Positions 42,944 to 51,165 of a DNA stretch of 64,000 nucleotides are shown here, piece after piece (the first letter of the stretch is position 1; each line of letters opens with the position of its first letter). This stretch comes from CAZMGT01 sp964565895. GTDB lineage: Bacteria > Armatimonadota > Zipacnadia > UBA1398 > CAZMGT01. The stretch is taken from assembly GCA_964565895.1 (NCBI GenBank), contig CAZMGT010000014.1, forward strand, positions 1 through 64,000, read 5' to 3'. The notes beneath the pieces are model-generated. The model saw only the letters and a program-made list of their open reading frames with translations, did not search any database and was not told the DNA's origin. A program made the position numbers and the translations under genes.

Positions 42944-43606
42944 ATGCTTCCCCAGTTTCAGTTTCTCCCGGAGCAAGAGGCCGCGCTGCGTTTGGTTGTC
43001 GGCTTTGCCCTATGTAGCCTGCTCGGGCTGGAGCGGCAATATCAAGGCCAGCCCGCGGGCTTTCGCACGCACATTCTCGTGGGCTTGGGGTCCTGCCTGC
43101 TCATGATGCTCTCCGCCGCCGTGGGCGCGTTCTACGGCGCCGATCCGGGTCGTATTGCCGCGCAAATAGTCACCGGCATCGGTTTCCTTGGCGCGGGGGC
43201 CATTCTGCGCGAGGGCCCAGGGGTAAAGGGGCTAACCACCGCGGCGAACATTTGGGCCACGGCGGCCGTGGGCATGGCCATCGGCGCAGGATGGTACTTC
43301 GGCGGCGCCCTGGCTACGTTGCTCATGCTCATCGTCCTACGGGTGCTTAAGCCGCTCGATGTGCGCGTCGTCCCCGGCGCTTGCCGCCTGCTTGTCGACC
43401 TTCAGCCTGGGGTGGATTTCGACGAGGTGTTCCGCGAGGCGCTGAGGGACATGCCCGTTAAGCTCGTCTCCTGCGAGTGGCGCGGGTCGGGGCCGGACTC
43501 GCAATCGGTAAGCATCGAGCTTTCCGCAAAGCGCCGCGTCGTTTCCGAGATCGGGCCGGCGCTTTTGAGGCATCCCGCAGTGCGCCGGGTGCGCGTGCTG
43601 GATTAG
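42944..43606 (+). CDS. MgtC/SapB family membrane protein
   Basis: 220 residues. Five predicted membrane helices in the first 140 residues with MgtC/SapB blocks: LGLERQYQGQPAGFRTHILVGLGS, RIAAQIVTGIGFLGAGAILREG (the family signature), GLTTAANIWATAAVGMAIGAGWY and LATLLMLIVLRVLKPLD. The last 70 residues form an ACT-like soluble domain (LLVDLQPGVDFDEVFREALRD). The family affects Mg starvation survival and membrane potential or ATP synthase in pathogens; the role in this organism is unknown. Single gene. Confidence 0.92.
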   Translation: MLPQFQFLPEQEAALRLVVGFALCSLLGLERQYQGQPAGFRTHILVGLGSCLLMMLSAAVGAFYGADPGRIAAQIVTGIGFLGAGAILREGPGVKGLTTAANIWATAAVGMAIGAGWYFGGALATLLMLIVLRVLKPLDVRVVPGACRLLVDLQPGVDFDEVFREALRDMPVKLVSCEWRGSGPDSQSVSIELSAKRRVVSEIGPALLRHPAVRRVRVLD

Positions 43607-43692
43607 GGCACGCCCCGCGGGAACATAGTCTGCCCCCGCTTGGTCAAACCCCGTACGTTTTCATTTAGCTTGGAGGAGGGAGTGGTGCGTTT

Positions 43693-45435
43693 ATGCTCGC
43701 CGAGCGTCGCGCGGCGGCCGAGGCGCGTGTTGCGCTTTGGCTCGCCGCCCTGTTTTTCGCGCTTGCCGCAAGCTCGTGTTTCGCCCAAGCGCGCATGATC
43801 GTTGATGACCGCCCGCCTCCCCTGGCCGTCTCCCCGGCCTCGCCTTCGCCCGAACAGCCCCGCGCAGAAGCCGAAAAGCGCAGGCCCGCGGGCCTGCCCA
43901 TCGTTGACGTGGCCGTTTTCAAACAGGGCCAAGCGCTGATCCTCGCCGAGGGCGAGGTCGAGGTCGACCGCGGCCTGTGCCGTGTCGCTCCATTGCCCCC
44001 GGCGATCGGCGGCACGCTGTGGTTTTACACGCGCGACCCCCAGCGCACGGTGGCCCGCGTGCGCGGGGCGACCGTTGTCCGCCAGAAGAAGTATCGCGCC
44101 GAGGCGCGCGACCTGGGGCAGCTTTTGCGGATGAACATCGGGCGCACGGTGCACTTGAGCGGCCTGCGCTGGCGCCTTTCGCTTGAGGGAAAGCTGGCCG
44201 GCGTCCTGCCCCCGGACGAGACACAGAAAATTCAGCACCTGCTCATCGAGCGCGACGGAAAGATCGAGCTGGTGGAGTTCTCACGCGTGGAGACAGTGGT
44301 CTTCGTTGACGGAGACCCGCGCCGCGCAGAGGAGCGCGAGCGGCGCGAGGAGCTTGCCGTGGCGGAGGTCGCCCTGGGCGGGGGACAAGAGCCGGTGGTC
44401 CTTGGCGTGGGCTTCGTCGCCTCGGGGTTATCGTGGCAGCCGGTTTATCACCTTGCCTCGCGGGGCGAGGAGGGCACGCTTGAGCTTCACGCCCAACTGC
44501 GCAACAACAGCCCGTGGGCCCTGGAAGGCGCCGCGGTGCACCTTGCCGCGGGGCCGGGGCCGACGCTCCGCGGGGAAAGCTTTCTCGACCTCTCCCTCGT
44601 GGAGTGCTGGGCGGAGTTCGCCCAGCACCTCGCCGGCGCCCACGGCGCGGCGCTTGCCCAAGCGACGATGGCCGCGGACATCGCCCCGCAACTGGCCGTT
44701 AACCTGCGCCCAAGCTCCGCGTTCGAAGACCGCCCGGACGTCCCGGGCGCGCTGTTTTTGTATACCATCGCCGGGGTGTCGCTTGAGCCGGGCAAAAGCG
44801 CGGGTTTTTGCGCGTTTCGCGAGAGCGTTTCCCTGGCCAACGTTTTTCTGCTCGAGCTGCGCACCTACAACGAGCAGCTCTGGCAGCACAGCAACGCGGA
44901 GAAAATCATCGCCGCGGAGCTTTCCCGCAGCCGCGTGCAGGAGGCCCTGCGGCTGATCAACCGCGGGCCGCACCCTTGGGCGGCGGGGCCGATCGTCGTT
45001 ACCGAGGGTGGGCGCGCGCTGGCCCGCGGGGTGCTCCCTTTGGTCCTTGTCGGCGAAAGCGCGGATCTGCCGGTAAAGCCCGCCTATGACATCCCCGTGG
45101 AGGGGCGGGAGCGGCTCGCGGGGCGCGAGGAGCGCGCCCTGGTCGAAGACGAGCAAAGCTACGACTGCCTGACGATCACTGGCGAGGTCTCCGTCCAGAA
45201 CACTCGCCAGGAGGCGATGACCCTCGTTGTCCGGCGGCAGCTTTATGGCACGCTCGTTTCGTGGAGCGCAGGGGGCACCCCGCGCCCGCAGCCGCTTGAG
45301 CGCGAGCGGAAGATCAACCCCGTCTCGCGGGTGGATTGGGAGCTAAACATTCCCGCGGGCGCAAAGCGCACGGTAAGCTACGAGTATCGCTTTTTCGTCC
45401 CCACGGCGAGCGTCGAAGCGCCGGCCGGGGGCTAG
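43693..45435 (+). CDS. Secreted DUF4139-type protein (tandem copy 1)
   Basis: 580 residues. Signal peptide (LAALFFALAASSCFAQA), a Pro/Ser/Glu-rich linker (PASPSPEQPRAEAEK), then beta domains: VDVAVFKQGQALILAEGEVEV, GTLWFYTRDPQ, VLGVGFVASGLSWQPVYHLA (the DUF4139 core), and carboxyl INPVSRVDWELNIPAGAKRTVSYEYRFF. Function unknown. Compared with the copy at 45454 it keeps the same order but differs strongly in the middle. ATG at 43693 is preceded by GGAGGAGGGAG, 8-14 bases upstream. Followed after 18 bases by its paralogue, so cotranscribed. Confidence 0.85.
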   Translation: MLAERRAAAEARVALWLAALFFALAASSCFAQARMIVDDRPPPLAVSPASPSPEQPRAEAEKRRPAGLPIVDVAVFKQGQALILAEGEVEVDRGLCRVAPLPPAIGGTLWFYTRDPQRTVARVRGATVVRQKKYRAEARDLGQLLRMNIGRTVHLSGLRWRLSLEGKLAGVLPPDETQKIQHLLIERDGKIELVEFSRVETVVFVDGDPRRAEERERREELAVAEVALGGGQEPVVLGVGFVASGLSWQPVYHLASRGEEGTLELHAQLRNNSPWALEGAAVHLAAGPGPTLRGESFLDLSLVECWAEFAQHLAGAHGAALAQATMAADIAPQLAVNLRPSSAFEDRPDVPGALFLYTIAGVSLEPGKSAGFCAFRESVSLANVFLLELRTYNEQLWQHSNAEKIIAAELSRSRVQEALRLINRGPHPWAAGPIVVTEGGRALARGVLPLVLVGESADLPVKPAYDIPVEGRERLAGREERALVEDEQSYDCLTITGEVSVQNTRQEAMTLVVRRQLYGTLVSWSAGGTPRPQPLERERKINPVSRVDWELNIPAGAKRTVSYEYRFFVPTASVEAPAGG

Positions 45436-45453
45436 CGCAGGGAGGGGTGAGCA

Positions 45454-47289
45454 ATGGCACGGAGGTGCTTTGCCTGGTACGCGGTGTGCGCTCTTGCCCT
45501 GGCGGGCGCCGGGGCGTGGGCCATGCCCGACATGTCGCATATGCGCACGGTGTCCATGAAAATCACCGACGTTGCCGTGTTTAAACACGGCTATGGTTTT
45601 GTCCTCTCCGAGGGCGAGGCGGAGCTGCTTGAAGGATGGTGTCGGCTGAGCGAGGTGCCCCCCGCGGCCTCGGGCACGCTGTGGTTTTACGCCAAGGACG
45701 AGGGGCTGCTCGTAGACCGCACGGTGGCCCGGCTGCTTAAGTATACCGTTGCTCAGCCGCGCTCGCGGGCCAGCTTTTGCGAGTTTCTGCGCACCCTGCA
45801 CGGCACGAAGCCGAAGATTACCCTCACCGACGGCACCACGGTCAGCGGCCGCGTGCTCGAGGTGTTTCCCGAGCGGGGCGAGGTTTGCGCGCTGCTCGTG
45901 GAGACGCCCCGCGGGCGGCTGCTCGTTGACGTCGGGCGCATCTGGGACATTTCCCCGGAAAAGCAGACCCCACACGGCTATCAGGTGCAGGCGAAGCAAG
46001 AGAAGGCCCTTGCCCTGCGCTTGCGCAAGGCCGACGGCGGCACCCCGAGCAAGGCCACCGTGGGCATGGCGCGGCTCACCGCGGGGATCCAGTGGATCCC
46101 CGAGTATAAGCTGCGCGTGCTCGACGGGCGCAAGGTGCGCCTGCAGCTCAGCGCCACGGTAATCAACGGCCTGGGCCGGCTGGAGGGGGCGAACCTGCAC
46201 TTTGTCGTCGGCGTGCCCCAGTTTGCCCTGGAAGATCAGCTCTCGCCGCTGTGCCTGGAGGACATCGGCGAGTCGCTCATCCGCTACATTCAGCGCGAGG
46301 GCGAGCGGCGCTATGGGCGCGAGCGCTATCGCGTGCCCATGAATGTAATGGCCCAGCGGCTGGCCCAGGCGGTGCAGGCGCCGGCAGGACCCGCCGCCCA
46401 GCCCGAGGCCCCATGGGGAGGCTACGGAGCGGCTGAGGCGGTCAGCGAGGCGTTGGTCGCTGCCCAGGTCGTGCGCGAGGGGGCGGACGAGCTGTTCTTC
46501 TACGAGGTGCCGGACATTGAGCTCGAGGTAGGCGACCGCGCGCTGCTTGACCTGCTCGACGTCGTCGTTCCCTACGAGGACATCTATACCTGGACCATCG
46601 CCGACCCAACCACGGGGCGCGAGGCGGAACAGTTGCGCCGGGGCAAAATGGCCGCCGGCTATGCTTATGCCGGCGAGCTGACCCAGCGCGCGCAAATTAA
46701 GCACGTGCTTAGGCTGAAAAACACGAGCGACAGCCCGTGGACGACGGCCTACGCCATGGTCGTTAAGGACTGGCGGCCTATTTCCCAAAGCTTGCTCCGC
46801 TACACCCCTTGCGGGGCGACGGCTGACTTGGAGACGGCGCTTGCCGTGAACATCGAGCGCAAGGCCGAGGAGGCGGAGGTCTCGCGCAAGGTCGGGGCCT
46901 TTCGCGTCTCCGGCGCGGAGTACGACGAGATCGTTATCGAGGGGCGGATCACCCTGCGCAACCGCAAGGACGAGGAGCTGCGCATCATCGTTAAGCGGCG
47001 GTTTATCGGCGAGGTGCTGAGCAAGGACGAACAGGCGCAAGAGCGGCGGCTGCCCAAGCTCTCCTCCGCCGACGTTAACCCCACCTCCGAGCTCACCTGG
47101 GACCTCAAGCTCCCCGCCCTGGGCGAGCGCGAGCTCCGCTATACCTATCGCCTGTACATCTTCCGCCGCGAGCTCACGGAAAAGGAGCTTAAGGGGGCGC
47201 AGGGCGAGCAGCAGCCGGCCGCTCAGCCCCCAGCCCTCGGGCCGCAGCCGCGTCCCGCCCCGCCCTCGGGCAAAACGGCTGCGCCATAG
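45454..47289 (+). CDS. Secreted DUF4139-type protein (tandem copy 2)
   Basis: 611 residues. Signal peptide (AWYAVCALALAGAGAWA). Same architecture as the upstream gene: VDVAVFKHGYGFVLSEGEAEL, GTLWFYAKDEG, RLTAGIQWIPEYKLRVLDG (core), SELTWDLKLPALGERELRYTYRLYIF. A Pro/Ala-rich tail ends the protein. The middle has extra GYGAAEAVSEALVAAQVVREGADELFFYEVPD. Function unknown. ATG has GGAGGGGTGAG upstream. A strong terminator follows directly at 47292. The third member of the family is at 3101. Confidence 0.85.
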   Translation: MARRCFAWYAVCALALAGAGAWAMPDMSHMRTVSMKITDVAVFKHGYGFVLSEGEAELLEGWCRLSEVPPAASGTLWFYAKDEGLLVDRTVARLLKYTVAQPRSRASFCEFLRTLHGTKPKITLTDGTTVSGRVLEVFPERGEVCALLVETPRGRLLVDVGRIWDISPEKQTPHGYQVQAKQEKALALRLRKADGGTPSKATVGMARLTAGIQWIPEYKLRVLDGRKVRLQLSATVINGLGRLEGANLHFVVGVPQFALEDQLSPLCLEDIGESLIRYIQREGERRYGRERYRVPMNVMAQRLAQAVQAPAGPAAQPEAPWGGYGAAEAVSEALVAAQVVREGADELFFYEVPDIELEVGDRALLDLLDVVVPYEDIYTWTIADPTTGREAEQLRRGKMAAGYAYAGELTQRAQIKHVLRLKNTSDSPWTTAYAMVVKDWRPISQSLLRYTPCGATADLETALAVNIERKAEEAEVSRKVGAFRVSGAEYDEIVIEGRITLRNRKDEELRIIVKRRFIGEVLSKDEQAQERRLPKLSSADVNPTSELTWDLKLPALGERELRYTYRLYIFRRELTEKELKGAQGEQQPAAQPPALGPQPRPAPPSGKTAAP

Positions 47290-47291
47290 CG

Positions 47292-47332
47292 CAACGCGGG
47301 CGGCGGGGTGCCCCGCCGCCTGCGTTGTTTTT
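47292..47332 (+). terminator. Intrinsic terminator after the DUF4139 pair
   Basis: Arms 47292-47308 and 47311-47327 pair over 17 positions with a single G-U pair, then TTTTT at 47328-47332. Begins three bases after the stop. Confidence 0.85.
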
Positions 47333-47355
47333 CGCCTGTGTGCTTGTCCTTCGCG

Positions 47356-48258
47356 CTAGAGCTTTGCGTAGCACTCAAGCAAATAGTCGCGCGCGCGGGC
47401 CAAGTGCTGGGCCATTTCCTCCTTGGGCAGCTCGCCGTGCATGAACGGGTTAACGTAGCCGCGATAGTTCACCTTGGCCAGCGCGGCAAGCCAGGGGGTA
47501 AAGTCCGTCGGGCCGATCCCGGGCAGTTGCTTTATCCCCTTTTGCCGCTGCCAGGCGTAGAAGAAAAACAGCTTTTCCCCGCAGATGCTAATGGCCTCCT
47601 CAACCGAGGCCCCCAACCCTTGAATGTGAAACGGGGCGAGGGCGATTCCCAGCCGCGGCGAGTCGCATAGGTCTACAAACGCCTTTAGCGAATCCAGCGT
47701 GTTAAGCAGCGCCCCGCCGTGGTTTTCGATGGCCAAGTACGAGTCGTATTTCTCGGCAAGCTCGACAAGCGGCTTTAGGCTCTTTAAAAACTGGCGCATT
47801 TTCGTGGTTAGCTCGTTTGGGGGAGCGGCGCGCGTGCTCCCCTGCACGGCCACGCCGCCACCGGCCTTGCCCAGAAGCTCCGCATAGCGCGCGTAGCCCC
47901 CGCGATAGGTGGAGAACGAAAACAGCTTAAGCTTGTGCCGCGCGAGAACCTCCTTCAGCCCCTCCGGCCCAAGGCGGTTGAGCACATCGTCCAAGTGCGG
48001 GCAGCCCGCGTGCGCGGACCAAATGTCAATCGCCTCAAACCCCAGCTTGGCGATCTCCGCGCACGCCTGCTCGATGGGTAGCTGCTTGAAGTGGATCGAC
48101 GAGGTAGAGAGCCTCATCTGCCACTTCTGCGCCGCGCCTTCCGCCTCTGTGCGGGCGAGCGAGCCGACGACGATGCCCCCAGCGGCGCGCGCCGCAGCAG
48201 AGAGAAACTCGCGCCGGCGAAGGGGCCTGCCAACTGCGCCTTGTCTATCCCGGGTCAT
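47356..48258 (-). CDS. Tat-exported sugar isomerase/epimerase-like TIM barrel
   Basis: 300 residues. A twin-arginine signal peptide (RRREFLSAAARAAGGIVVGSLA) followed by an AP-endonuclease-2/xylose-isomerase-like TIM barrel: LGFEAIDIWSAHAGCP, LAIENHGGALLNTLDSLKAF (metal-ligand region around residue 190), SPRLGIALAPFHIQG, YRGYVNPFMHGELP. Metal-dependent epimerase or isomerase by fold; substrate unknown. ATG at 48258 has AGGAGGG 7 bases upstream. Exported soluble isomerases of this type are typical of Planctomycetota and Armatimonadota sugar-use clusters. Divergent from the amidohydrolase. Confidence 0.85.
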   Translation of the reverse strand: MTRDRQGAVGRPLRRREFLSAAARAAGGIVVGSLARTEAEGAAQKWQMRLSTSSIHFKQLPIEQACAEIAKLGFEAIDIWSAHAGCPHLDDVLNRLGPEGLKEVLARHKLKLFSFSTYRGGYARYAELLGKAGGGVAVQGSTRAAPPNELTTKMRQFLKSLKPLVELAEKYDSYLAIENHGGALLNTLDSLKAFVDLCDSPRLGIALAPFHIQGLGASVEEAISICGEKLFFFYAWQRQKGIKQLPGIGPTDFTPWLAALAKVNYRGYVNPFMHGELPKEEMAQHLARARDYLLECYAKL

Positions 48259-48319
48259 CGCCTGCCCTCCTTCTACAAGCAAACTGTTCTTCGCAATTTA
48301 CGCGCGACCTGCGCGGCGT

Positions 48320-48348
48320 TTGTCCCCGCGCCGCATGTGAAGTAGGAT
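48320..48348 (+). promoter_or_regulatory. Candidate promoter for the amidohydrolase gene
   Basis: TTGTCC (48320-48325), 17 bases, TAGGAT (48343-48348); predicted start near 48355, about 27 nt before the GTG. Confidence 0.4.
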
Positions 48349-48381
48349 ATCGGCAAATCGCAGCGGGAAAGCGCAAAGCTC

Positions 48382-49965
48382 GTGGCCGAAACGGTGCTCT
48401 TTTGCAACTGTCGCGTCCTCGCTTCGCCCGATGCGCAGTGGCGCAGCGGAGCGATTCTCGTCCGCGAGGGCCGTGTTGCCGCTTTGGGCGAGACAGCCGA
48501 ACTGCGCGCGCTTGCTGGCCCGAAAGCGCGCAAGATCGATCTCCGCGGAGCCTATCTATATCCCGGATTTCACGACTGCCACTGCCACCTATTGCAATAC
48601 GGCCGCACGCTGCGGCAGGTTGACCTGCGCTCTGTGCGCTCGTTCGCCGAGGTGGTGGAGCTGTGCCGCAAGCGCGCGGAGGAGCTTGGCCCCGGGCGCT
48701 GGGTTTTGGGGCGCGGCTACGACGACGAGCGCTGGGGCGACTCGTTCCCCGGCCACCGGCCTCTCTCCCAAGCGACACCCCAAAATCCCGTGCTTCTCAC
48801 GCGCACCGACGGCCACGCGGCAATCGCAAATGCTGCGGCGCTTGCCCTTGCCGGCATAACCCGGCACACGCCCGACCCCCCGGACGGGCGCATTCAGCGC
48901 ATGGCAAACGGCGAGCCGAGCGGCGTGCTGCTCGACTCTGCGAAATGGCTCGTCGAGCGGCACGTTCCCCAAGATGACCGGGCGACGCTGCTTAGCGACC
49001 TGCGCGCGGCGCTGGCGCGCCTCGTTGCTCTGGGGCTGACCTGTGTGCACGACATGTCGTGCGACGCGCAGACGCGCGAGCTATGCACGGAGCTTGCGCA
49101 GAAGGGCGAGCTTGTCCTTCGCGTGCAGGGCTATGCCCCCGCGGGCGAGCTGGACGAGCTCGAGGGCCCGGGTGAGGCGGTCGCTCACGGCCTCGTGCGC
49201 GTCCGCGGGGTTAAGCTTTTCGTAGACGGCGCCCTGGGCTCGCGCGGGGCTGCGCTGTTTGAGCCTTATTGCGACGACCCGGCAAACTGCGGCGTGCTGC
49301 ACTGCTCCGAGGAGGAGCTTTGCACAAGGCTTACCATCGCCGCGAGCAAGGGCCTGCAGCCGGCGATCCACGCCATCGGCGACCGGGCAAACCACATTGC
49401 GCTAAACGCGATAGAGCGTGCGCGAAGCTCGGGGGCGCACGTTGTGCGGCCGCGGATTGAACACGCGCAGGTTTTGCGCCCGGCGGACCTTGAGCGGCTC
49501 GCGCCGCTTGGGGTAATCGCCTCGATGCAGTTTCGCCACGCAACCTCGGACATGCTGTGGGCCGAGGCGCGGCTCGGGCGCGAACGCGCGCGCTTGGCCT
49601 ATGCCTGGGGCGCGGTGCGCAGGCAGGGCGTGCGCATTGCTGGCGGCTCGGACTTTCCCGTCGAGCCCCCCGCGCCGGTAGCCGACTTCTACGCCGCGAT
49701 AACGCGCCAAGATCCCTCAGGCGAGCCTCCCCAGGGGTGGTTTCCCGAAAACCGCCTGAGCCGGCGCGACGCTCTCCGTGCGCTCACCGCCGACGCAGCA
49801 TTTGCCGCGCTTGCCGAGGGCGAGCTCGGGGCAATTAAACCCCAAAACCGTGCCGATTTCACCGTGCTGGACAGCGACCTTCTCGCCGCGCCTGCGCCGG
49901 AAATTCTTAACGCGTGCGTTGTGGCGACAATCGTCGGGGGAACGGTCGTTTACTCCTCGCTCTGA
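48382..49965 (+). CDS. Amidohydrolase family protein (YtcJ-like)
   Basis: 527 residues. Metal-dependent hydrolase of the amidohydrolase superfamily: HxH motif in YPGFHDCHCHL (His67, His69), VLGRGYDDERWGD, TRTDGHAAIANAAAL, VKLFVDGALGSRGAALFEPY, AIHAIGDRANHIALNAIE, IEHAQVLRPADLERLAPLG and IAGGSDFPVEPPAPVADFYAA (carboxyl Asp ligand). These blocks match the YtcJ-like group, whose substrates are unknown (formamidase-like or N-substituted amide hydrolysis). No signal peptide, so cytoplasmic. GTG start. Its end overlaps the converging EEP gene by 16 bases. Confidence 0.9.
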   Translation: MAETVLFCNCRVLASPDAQWRSGAILVREGRVAALGETAELRALAGPKARKIDLRGAYLYPGFHDCHCHLLQYGRTLRQVDLRSVRSFAEVVELCRKRAEELGPGRWVLGRGYDDERWGDSFPGHRPLSQATPQNPVLLTRTDGHAAIANAAALALAGITRHTPDPPDGRIQRMANGEPSGVLLDSAKWLVERHVPQDDRATLLSDLRAALARLVALGLTCVHDMSCDAQTRELCTELAQKGELVLRVQGYAPAGELDELEGPGEAVAHGLVRVRGVKLFVDGALGSRGAALFEPYCDDPANCGVLHCSEEELCTRLTIAASKGLQPAIHAIGDRANHIALNAIERARSSGAHVVRPRIEHAQVLRPADLERLAPLGVIASMQFRHATSDMLWAEARLGRERARLAYAWGAVRRQGVRIAGGSDFPVEPPAPVADFYAAITRQDPSGEPPQGWFPENRLSRRDALRALTADAAFAALAEGELGAIKPQNRADFTVLDSDLLAAPAPEILNACVVATIVGGTVVYSSL

Positions 49966-51029
49966 GCAAGGAGAACAACGTCGGCAACGACGGGGAAGTG
50001 GTCGGAGGGATAGCGCCCGCGTTCGGAATAGGTGACGATCTCCACACGGCGGACGGGGCGCGGCGGGCGGAGGAAGATGTGGTCTACGCGGCCGAAGCGC
50101 CGGGAAAGCCGCACCTTCTCCCCGCGGAACATGTGCGAGGTAAACTCCGGCCCAAGGTGTTCTTCGGCTGAGCTCCACGCGCTGCGAAAACCGCTTTGCT
50201 CGAGCAGGCGGCAGGCCGCCCCGCGCTCGTTGGTGTTAAAGTCGCCGGCGACGATGGTTAAGTCCGCCTCATTCTCCTCGGCGACGTGGTCTAACACAAC
50301 GCCCATCCCTCGCCGCTGCAGAGTTACCGAGACGGGCGAGAGATGAACGTTGTAGACGACGACCGTCTGCCCCGTGTCGCGCAGGCGCAGGGCGCAGCGG
50401 GTAACGACGCGCGGCAGGTGCGTCCACCAAGTCATTACGCTTTGCGGCTTGTCGGGAACCTTGGAGAGCCAGAAAAAGTCGCTGCGCAAGGGCTCGACCG
50501 TCGCGCAGCGGTAGAGGACGGAGTTGTGCTCGCCGTCAAACTGCGCGACATAGCGCAGCCACAGGGCAAAGCTCACCAGCAAAATGCCCAGGCAAACCAG
50601 CGCCGCGCCGGCGATGCGCCAGCGGCGGGCGCGTTCTGCCCGCCGGCTGCGGTGCAAGGCAAGCGCCCCCGCCGTGCCAAACGCCACGCACGAGGCAATG
50701 CCCCAGGGCACTGTGCGCGGCGCGCCGCTTACAGGCCCGCTAATCACCCCGTACTCCGGCAGGGCCTGGGCGAGGTAGCGCACCTGCTCCGTCATGTCCT
50801 CCTGCAGGGCAACGATATCCGGGCGCCAGCTTTCGATAATGCGCACGATGATCTCACGGCGCAGCTCCCACTCGTGCCCGGGCGAGGTGAGCGCTGCGTA
50901 GCGGATGTTAAACGTCATCACGCGCAGCGTGGCTTCCTCTTCCGCCCAAAGGCAGCCGGAGAACAGCAAAAGCAGCGCCGCGCAGGCGATGAGTACGGTT
51001 CTATAGCAGGCAAGCATATGCCCGGGCAT
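49950..51029 (-). CDS. Endonuclease/exonuclease/phosphatase-fold protein with an inserted two-helix membrane hairpin
   Basis: 359 residues. EEP catalytic blocks: VMTFNIRYAALTS near 40, IVALQEDMTEQVRYLA near 75 (metal Glu), VVYNVHLSPVS, TIVAGDFNTNERGAACRL near 260, GRVDHIFLRPP and GRYPSDHFPVVADV near the end (Asp-His). Between LPEYGVISGPVS and QFDGEHNSVLYR, usually contiguous, sits about 60 extra residues with two hydrophobic helices (IASCVAFGTAGALALH and IAGAALVCLGILLVSFALWL) flanking a basic loop. An amino hydrophobic stretch (TVLIACAALLLLFSGCLW) with a lipobox-like Cys anchors or exports it. Start 51029 or 51017 uncertain. Confidence 0.85.
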   Translation of the reverse strand: MPGHMLACYRTVLIACAALLLLFSGCLWAEEEATLRVMTFNIRYAALTSPGHEWELRREIIVRIIESWRPDIVALQEDMTEQVRYLAQALPEYGVISGPVSGAPRTVPWGIASCVAFGTAGALALHRSRRAERARRWRIAGAALVCLGILLVSFALWLRYVAQFDGEHNSVLYRCATVEPLRSDFFWLSKVPDKPQSVMTWWTHLPRVVTRCALRLRDTGQTVVVYNVHLSPVSVTLQRRGMGVVLDHVAEENEADLTIVAGDFNTNERGAACRLLEQSGFRSAWSSAEEHLGPEFTSHMFRGEKVRLSRRFGRVDHIFLRPPRPVRRVEIVTYSERGRYPSDHFPVVADVVLLAQSEE

Positions 51030-51165
51030 AGCTGCGAAACCTTTCCACGCAAGCCGCACGTACGGCAACGGCCGTATACTTTAGCAAAGGCGCAGTCGTT
51101 GTGGGAAGCGCCGGCGGGAAAGAGTGGCGGCGCGCGCAGCGTTGAGATCAGACACCCGGGCGGGG

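Noticed and set aside
45343..47040. 565-codon reverse frame opposite the second DUF4139 copy
   Set aside because: Shadow of the forward gene, no start signal or motif.
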